Assembly: GCA_015680905.1 (NCBI GenBank)
Contig: CM027380.1
Span: 53,709,001-53,773,000 of the forward strand
Direction: 5' to 3'
DNA: 64,000 nt
Origin: Coptis chinensis
Lineage: Eukaryota; Streptophyta; Magnoliopsida; Ranunculales; Ranunculaceae
Position numbers and translations under genes: made by a program. The notes beneath the pieces are model-generated. The model ran no database searches. It was not told the origin of the DNA and saw only the letters and a list, made by a program, of their open reading frames with translations. Each line of letters starts with the position of its first letter. Position 1 is the stretch's first letter. Below, in pieces: positions 56,795-64,000 of this stretch.

Positions 56795-57246
56795 TGTAGA
56801 TGTTTATTAGTTTACTAGACAACGACCTGATGATTTGTGTGATAGGGAATGGCTGCACTCTTCTTGGAATAAGAGTTGCCTACCTATCAAGTTTCTTGGG
56901 GTAAACTTGAATCAAGTCTTACGTAGTTCATCTCTCTCTGCTTATAGATGTTTGAGCTGACTTTCCTTATTTGCTCTAGGCCATTATGAAGTGTAGATCC
57001 ACCTTGTGTGCTATCTTGATGATTCGTCATTACTCTGATATTACGAAGTTAATGTCTCCTTGATTGTTGAGTTGACTGAGCTCCAGGATTGCGCTAGATG
57101 ATTTGCTTCCATATATGGTTGTAACTGATGCTGGGACAATCTGGGTTTGGAACGTTTGGTACGTTCTGATGGATGGGTACAAGCTGATAGAGTACGACCT
57201 GATGTGTGGACACGTGTACTGTAGTGTAGAACGGAGGGTACTTACA
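56795..57246 (-). repeat. Probable element E 3' LTR
   Basis: Plus-strand start TGTAGATGTTTATTAG, end GAGGGTACTTACA. AAAAGGGGTTA on the minus strand abuts it as a polypurine tract. It contains GAATCAAGTC then TACGTAGTTC, shared with other LTRs here. The partner LTR is outside the window. Confidence 0.5.
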
Positions 57247-58599
57247 TAACCCCTTTTATTTGATTCGTTCTTTGGACAGCTGTGATGTAAAAAGGATGGG
57301 TAAAATAAAGTTTTCTCAAAACACGTGTCGGACAGCTGGTAGGTTTTATTGTATTTTGAAAAATGTGCGGAACTGTTGGGCTGGATTCATGGGCCCGTAA
57401 TTACGGCGGTTTGTGGGTGAGTGATGACTGCGTTATGTGGGAACACGAAACGTTTTGTATTCTCTCAAGGTTTTGGGCAGGTAAGGGTTTGTGAAAGGTT
57501 TTGTGTATTCATTCTTCACGCAAAAGAGAAAAAATATCAGAGCGAAAGAAAAAAACTTTCCTTTCATTTGCTATCAGGTGCATTTTTTCGAACTCTTCCT
57601 TAAAAAAATTTAATCTTTTCTTCTTCTTTTGGTTTTGTAATGTCTATGACTAGTGATAGTTTAAGTGGTGAAGTTGAGATAGATGAGTGGAGAGAGAGAA
57701 CAGTAAGTGCTGAAGAAGTTGAAGATAGGGTTTGTAGTGGTGATGATGCCTCATCCTCTTCATCGTTGGAGATGATGGCTAATGATGCGAGGAGGCTTAG
57801 GTCGGAGGATTGTTATGCTTCTTTGAGGGAAGAGTTTGGTTGGGTGGAGGCCTACCTGGCCATGTACGACTTGAGTGGGAAGAGGAACTTGTATAGTAGT
57901 GACTACGTTCTTTGGGGGTGGAGGAGTAGTGGTTTGTTATGGGCAGTTGAAGGCTGGGATGAGGTTGCCTTTTTCCCGTCTTACTGTGGAGGTGTTGAAT
58001 TTTTTGGAAAAAGCCCCTTGTCAGTTCGTAGGGAACAGTTGGAGGATTTTTCATGTGTTGCATTTGTTGAATGAAAAGGGCTATAACATCTGCTTATCAG
58101 ATGTGTTGGAGCATTTCACTGTGAAGAGGTCGGTTGCTCTGAACTTTAGTTTCCAGGTCGAGAAGGGGAAGTCTCCTATTATTGTGGGAGTGAGTAATGA
58201 GAATTGGGTGTGTAGGTCGTTGTTGGTTGTGGGTAGATATTGTCCTTCTAGTTGGGAGTTGAACACTCGTGCTGTCCAGTTGGATGGTAGGTCGTTTGTT
58301 TTAGGTCGTTCTGTGTGTATGTTATATTATACTTTGGACGTTATGACTTATTTGTTTTGTTTGTGCAGAGATTAATATTCTTGGTCGTACTGAGACCAGT
58401 GCTATAGAAAGGTTTGCTTGTTTGAGTTTGGAAAAGAAACGAGCTTTGTTGGGAGAGGTTGCGCATTATTTTAAAAGGTGTGGAGGAGAGAAAATCAACC
58501 GTAAAAAACTGGAGCAAAAGAAGAGGGCTCGCAAGGTTGTTGTTGATATCTCTGATTATGGCTCGGATCCTACAATGGAGAGGGAGAGCCAAAGGAAGG

Positions 58600-61500
58600 T
58601 GTCACACCCCGAATTTCGACAGAATTCGGAAAAACATTATTTGTTCCTGACTCTTCGATCTCCGAGGTGTGACGACTCTCAACTTCCAAAAACCTATAAA
58701 CAGTTCAAATATGCGGATAAATAAAAACCAATAAAAATTTTAAACTTAAACAAAAGTCATCTTCATTACAAAAATTTACAAAATGAAAATGCAAATAACC
58801 TTATCTCAATTGAAAATCTATATCACCTCAAAGAAAAACAAGGCCTATCTTGAAATGCGACCCTAACTCAAACCACAAGCAGCAACCAATCTTCTTCAAC
58901 ACTAAACCTGTCAATACTTATCAACTGTGTTCATTTAATGAACACACCCGATAAGCAAACATGCAAATCGGGTCAACATTATAAAAATGCTGGTGTGAGT
59001 AGCTCTAAAATACAACATATACTTATACATATATTTACACAATCTATAAGGCAGTTAGTTCCTCCACCGAGGCGCCTTAACTCCCAACAACTAATACGAC
59101 ATACCATACGCATAATAAAAAGGCATTTAGTTTCTCTACGAGGCGCCTTAGGTTCTAACTAAACTACTATCCAGCCAAACATATACAATCATCTATCTAA
59201 AGATATATCATTTACCAACATATTACCATAATTATATTAATTCAGGCTTTCTTTGCGTGTCCCTAAAATCACGTCGTATCTATGTCTTACCTAATTTCCC
59301 TGACTACCACAATCGCTTCCCAACGCCGAACATGTACATCAACATGCCTCCCCTTACATAATGAACCACTCCGTGCGTAACTACCCTGAGCGGGATGCCG
59401 CACACCAGGTAACCCTCACACGGAAGCCATTATGTAAGTACTACCACTATTCGGCATAAAATATCGCGCGTCTCGTTCTATTTTGCGAACGGAATAATCA
59501 AGCCACTATTCGGCTACGCCAGAAGGGCCATTCAGCTTTACTGAAACGCTAGAAGGACCAATCACATTCCTTACACCCCGAAGGCCATTCAGATTCACTG
59601 AAACGCTAGAAGGGCCAATCAAATTGCACACGCCCACACATGGCAAATCACATGAGTTGTGGTAGCTAGGTTCTAGGATTTTCGTTACGTAATTTATTCA
59701 GGTGTCATACATTAATGACTCATAATAATTCCACTATATCACGTACAGGTCAAATACTTTATTGCACTAAGCCACAATATTTAGAAATATCTCAATTATA
59801 TCTCGTAACCACTTTCATTCTTTCACGTGCCAATATATTATTGCACTAAGCCACAATCCCGTGGGCAAATATTCACCACTACTATACCACCTCATAGTAG
59901 CATCTCACATATAAAATAATGGAGTGCTTATACATTTATTTCTCCAAAACTATTGCATTTAATATATATATCCCAACATATTATGTAATGTCACAATATC
60001 AACGACAAATCTTAATTAGATAATGACCACCAAATTTATACAAGCTTCCACAGCATTTTAGCATTTGATTTGTCCATACAATTTACAACATAAAATGTAG
60101 CACAATTAAACAGTCCACAGTCCACAACCAAAAGCCCAATATATATATGTTTTACACACTACTCACGTTAAATCTTAATTAGATAATGACAAACAACGTT
60201 ATATAATTTTCGATAATATTTTATTACTATATTTGTCCATATTCTTAAATATGAGAAAAACTGGAAAAAGTCAACATTCCACAATCAACGGTCAAAGTCA
60301 ATGGTCAACGGTCAAAGTCAACGGTCAAAGTCAAATGTCAACGGTCAAAGTCAACACATCATGGTCGAAGTCAAACTGTCATTGTCAAAGTCAAACTATC
60401 GTTTCGATGTTCAAAAGATTCATGGTCATAGCCATGGTTCATGGCTAAGGGCAATGTGCATGGCTCATGGGCTCATGACCAAAGGAATGGTTCGGACCCA
60501 ACTGGCCAAGCCCAAACCTTAGAACCCGAAAGTTTAAATGTTGAAAGACCCATTTGGATCTCTACTAAGTCCTATGGACTGGCCCCAAACAATCAAGCTA
60601 AACTGGCCCAACAACTTAAAATAAAACCGGGCCCAATCAAAACAAAATAAACCGGCCCATTGAACTAAACCAAATTGGTCCAAAACTTAATTAAACTGGT
60701 CCGGTCCAACAACTTAAAACAAAATCGGGCCCAACCAAAACAATTGAAACTGGTGTGGTCTGGCCCAAAGAAACCAGCGCAGGCCCAAGCCCAAGTCGTC
60801 ATCTTCTTCCTCCAGCAGCTACCTCCACCACTGGATCGACCACCGTCGACCTCCACTCAACCACCCAATTCCACCAAGCGGTTTTAATCCCCGTGAAAAC
60901 CCCTACCACTTTAATAAAAGCTAAATCCCCACTCTTTCAATTCATATACTTCTTCAAAGTAGATCTGAAATTCGTCCACCATTAATGGCTTCTCTAAGCT
61001 TCAGTAGCACCATAAACAGCCCATACACACGCCATACACTACCCCATCACCAACAAATCCATTCAAATCCATAACCAACAATAGAGTTTTAAATAAAACT
61101 GGGCGATCCCTTGTCACCGCCATTAACACCCTCTCAAAGCTTCGACAGCACCCTTTCTCCACCACCAAATCATCCCCAATCATCAATCAATCCCATAACA
61201 ACATACGACAGTTTAACATCACAAAAAACATAGTTTAAACAAATATGAACAGGACGATTCCGTTCCTTTGGGCTGGTCGACGCCATTGGAACCCCTTCAG
61301 AGCTTGAACAGCTCCTTAACAATGTACCACCACAACCTAACATCCATCCATAAACCCCACATCAGCTAACCATCAAGACTGTACACCAGTTCAACCCATA
61401 TACTGGCCAATACCTTCTTTGGGCTTTAGCCGCCATTAACGGGCCCAAACAAGGTTCGACAGTTCAAACCTCCATTTTTTCTGAATTTCAATGGAGTTTT

Positions 61501-61901
61501 AACAACACGGAAGACACGACATCGAATAAAACAGAATATTAAGCAGTATAAATAGGCAGAAACCTTAGACAGTATACACCGATATACGAAAAACTATAAA
61601 TTCGGTGAAATAACAAAAATAGCTACTCACCTTAATCTCAAGCTCCACGAATCCTCCTAGTCCGAATCGTCGCGCTCCACCTTCCAGCAAACGAGTTTCT
61701 ATCTCTGCCTCCATTTTTACTATTTTATTTTTCTTAGAACCCTATTCTCCAGAACAATACGAATATATACTTGGGTTTGAAACCCAAGCCCAACGCAGAC
61801 TTGGGCCCAGAAATCAGGCCCACGAATCCCAAATTCAATCCAGCCGATTTTTAAATAAATAATTAAATAAATAAATACATATTTTAAATACGGGCGTTAC
61901 A
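58600..61901 (+). mobile_element. 3.3-kb solo LTR, probably chromovirus (Tekay/Del) type
   Basis: Target duplication GAAGG at 58595-58599 and 61902-61906. The ends are TGTCACACCCCGAATTTCG and ACGGGCGTTACA. It has no open frame with a known domain and no internal primer site, so a solo LTR is the simplest reading. The length and the TGT-ACACCC termini fit Tekay/Del LTRs. It splits the antisense gene of element E. Confidence 0.8.
60275..60390. repeat. Short GGTCAAAGTCAAC repeats in the 3.3-kb LTR
   Basis: AACGGTCAAAGTCAA-type words occur about seven times in 115 bp. A second minor repeat, AAGGCCATTCAG with ACTGAAACGCTAGAAGG, lies at 59520-59620. Confidence 0.8.
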
Positions 61902-63254
61902 GAAGGCACCTGTTTTTGGAGGGAGAATGGCTGGAGGGGCTACTGATAGCCATTCTGCTTTAATAAGGACGGCTGGAGGAGCTCCTGAAAGCCGTTCTGC
62001 CTCCAAACGCTCTGAGGTGGGTGATGATGAACGTTCTTCATCCAAACGCTCTGAGGTGGGTTGTGGAAATGTTGGTGGTAGTGCTGTTGGAAATGCTGGT
62101 GGAAGTGCTGCTGGAGGTGGTGATGCTCCCACTTCGTTCCGGAGGCCTAATCTAAAGAGGGGCTCCAAAGTGGTTGAGATGGAGGGGACAAAGAGGTCTC
62201 GTACTGAGTCTGAAAAATGACCTGGTACTTGTGAAGGTCGTGCTTCTTCAGGTCGGGTACCTTTGAAGAGGATGAACTTTAGTGATTTGGCTGTTGATGT
62301 TGGGGTGGCTGAGGCCCGTGGTAAGAAGAAAGTTGGGGATTCTGAACCAGCTGCTAAAAAATGCCAGGGGTTGGGGAGTGCAGCCCCAGGTGACAAGAGT
62401 GGAGATGCCGTTCTGAGTAGGCTTGTTATGAGGACCCTGCGAGTGGGCTGAGGAAGTTTGTGAAGAATGGGGAATGTAGTTTTAAGTCCTCATTGGTAGC
62501 TGGGGGGGAGGGGGTTGCTGGAGAACATTGTTCTTGATGGAGATAAACGTAAGTTGGATTCTTGGAAAGGTTTGGATGTGCACCTGAAAGAGATGGATCG
62601 GTCACTGTGCTTTGTGAGTGCTCTGCTGATCTGAGCTTGTTTTCTTTATGCTTTGTAAGTATTGCTGATCTAACTTATTTTGTTATTTGTTAGGTTCTGA
62701 CCATGTACAAGAAGTTGAGGGATATGACAACCATCTCCGACCTGTACAAAAAGGAGCTGGATGCCGCCAAGGAGGCCTATGACAAGCTGGTGGCTATACA
62801 ATAGGTGGAGAGGGCTGAGGTTGTTGGGCTGAGGGCTCAAGTGCATAATCTGGCTGGGAATGTGGCCTTGTTGCGACCTGCTCTTGATGCTTCAAAGCTA
62901 GAGACTCAGCATTGGGCAGGTAAGTTCAGAAAGGCACAGGTCGTTGCCAAAAAAGCTTAGGCTGAGTATAACGACCTAGTTGATTTGGTGGAGAGTGGGG
63001 CTGCAGATGGTTTTATGGAGCTGGATCGTAAGTACAACGCCCTAAAAAGATTTGTCGAAAGTGGGGCTGCAGTGGTAAGTGGTTAAAGTACCGCTGCAGA
63101 TGATAGTAGACGATCTGATCTGCCTTCCAACCTAGGTGTTGTTCCAGTTGCCTCTCCTGATGATGTTGTCATAGATGTGTTGAAAGTGGTTGATGATCCG
63201 GCTAGCAGCTCTGATGCTGTAGAGGGCTGCGAATTGGATCCTTTGAATGTATAG

Positions 63255-64000
63255 CAAGTTTCCCATGTTATGTAGTGTTAAGCTCTTCTGGTTTGAGTTT
63301 GTTTTTGTTTGCAGGTCTTTGAACAATATTTAAACATTTGCATTTTTGCTACTGATAAACTATATTCTTGATGATGGGGATACTGGGGTTGTTTTCCTGG
63401 GATAATCTGGGGGCCTCTAGTATCTATCCAAATTTGTATTTAAGTAGCAATATTTAAATTACTTACTTGCTGAGATTGTGCTTGATGTTTTCATGCATAT
63501 GATTGCTTTTGTTATTGTATGACGACCTGTGTTTAGAATTGATAAACTGTTGGACTTTGATAGGTCGTCTGGTTGTTAACAGGTCGTAGAGCATTCGTGT
63601 ATGACCTGATATATTTGCGTAGTTGACACCTAAGCTTTCTGATGCCCTTAGGTGTGTGTGCTGAGGCGTTCCTTCTTAGGGGAACTTCTTATTGATATAA
63701 TTGGCCTTTGAACGACCATTATAGTTGAGTCTAACTTAAACCATGTTGAGGTCGTAAGTAGGCTTGGGGTCCTTTTGGAGGACCCCTAGATTGTATTTGT
63801 CTGATAATTGGCCTTTGAGTGGAAATTATAGTTAAGGCATACTTAACCCTGGCGTTAGTGTTAAGTTGACTTAGGGTCCTTTTGGGGGACCTTGGGTTGA
63901 ATTGATTGATAATTAACCACTGCGTGGTTGTTGTAGTTGAGTCGTTCTTGACGCCGCCTTTGATGTACAACCTGACATTGTGATGTCCGAGGTCGGTTTG
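63255..64000. repeat. Element E spacer with a 107-bp tandem repeat
   Basis: ATAATTGGCCTTTGA starts copies at 63697 and 63804, and a degenerate third starts at 63909. Copies one and two contain GGGGTCCTTTTGGAGGACCC and GGGTCCTTTTGGGGGACC, each a short hairpin. This is the equivalent position to the arrays in A and C. Confidence 0.7.

Larger units (their letters stand above)
57640..63254 (+). pseudogene. Element E antisense gene (Transposase_28-like, coiled coil), split
   Basis: The ATG at 57640 starts MSMTSDSLSGEVEIDEW and runs through SLREEFGWVEAYLAMYDLSG. A frameshift near 57900 moves into AGMRLPFSRLTVEVLNFLEK with APCQFVGNSWRIFHVLHLLN, the conserved domain also seen in element B. Intron 1 is 58287-58368 (donor GTAGGT, acceptor GTGCAG). 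Exon 2 is interrupted at 58600 by a solo LTR and resumes at 61907 with a Gly/Ser-rich linker and several basic clusters (LKRGSKV, KRSRTESEK). Intron 2 is 62614-62693 (donor GTGAGT, acceptor TTGTTAG). The last exon is a coiled coil (VLTMYKKLRDMTTISDLYKK) with three stops, ending at TAG 63252. Gene structure matches element B. Confidence 0.68.
56795..64000 (-). mobile_element. Element E: Tat-type retrotransposon, continues beyond the window
   Basis: A probable 3' LTR (56795-57246), a polypurine-like tract, then a plus-strand antisense gene with the same layout as in element B and a repeat-bearing spacer. By analogy with A and B, pol should lie further right on the minus strand, outside this window. 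So element limits and strand are inferred from that layout. Confidence 0.6.

Noticed and set aside
57797-58063. Minus-strand frames opposite the E antisense gene
   Set aside because: Shadows of the plus-strand coding sequence, which has the domain and intron signals.

Overview
This window is nuclear DNA from a flowering plant, most likely a eudicot. It is AT-rich and has small intron-containing genes and nested long-terminal-repeat (LTR) retrotransposons of the Ty3/Tat lineage. It also holds LINE and SINE remnants, and small non-autonomous DNA transposons with the target-site duplications (TSDs) typical of hAT, PIF/Harbinger and Mutator. Two protein families that I know only from plants (DUF7722-like and DUF761) are present. 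Nothing bacterial, viral-episomal, organellar or CRISPR-like was seen.

Host genes are few. A one-exon DUF7722-like gene lies at 3050-3391 (+). A two-membrane-segment DUF761 protein lies at 38471-39160 (-). One orphan exon at 49417-49517 (-) resembles COP9 signalosome subunit 4 and keeps both splice sites.

The left half is one large nest. Element A (6116-36520, minus strand, TSD ATATC) is a Tat element with gag, protease, RT, two RNase H domains and integrase on the minus strand. On the plus strand, between integrase and the 3' LTR, it carries an antisense gene (aORF), an acidic-tailed ORF and tandem arrays. Four things are inserted in A. Element B (7233-18537) is another Tat element with its own antisense gene, and it contains a LINE fragment and a 1.5-kb solo LTR. 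A 210-bp retroposon (24345-24554) sits in the integrase. Element C (24722-30892, TSD TATAT) is a decayed Tat element with a 16-copy hairpin array. Element D (33643-34318, TSD TTGAC) is a solo LTR of the B family.

From 36.5 to 56.8 kb there is gene-poor DNA. It holds a 727-bp solo LTR (37025-37751, TSD CTACA), the DUF761 gene with an inverted repeat just upstream of its TATA box, and a 1.5-kb non-autonomous LTR element (42492-43988). There is also a hAT-type element (44538-45928, 8-bp TSD) with a Harbinger MITE (TSD TTA) inside it, a LINE 3' half (46712-48440), two Mutator-type MITEs with 9-bp TSDs (49740-49892 and 53083-53754), and SINEs.

From 56.8 kb to the end is a third Tat-type element (E), cut by the window edge. 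Its antisense gene (57640-63254) is split by a 3.3-kb solo LTR (58600-61901, TSD GAAGG). The antisense genes of B and E share one layout: a conserved N-terminal domain, two introns of 72-82 bp, and a coiled coil starting right after the second intron. This is the most gene-like extra system in the window. All copies seen here are broken.
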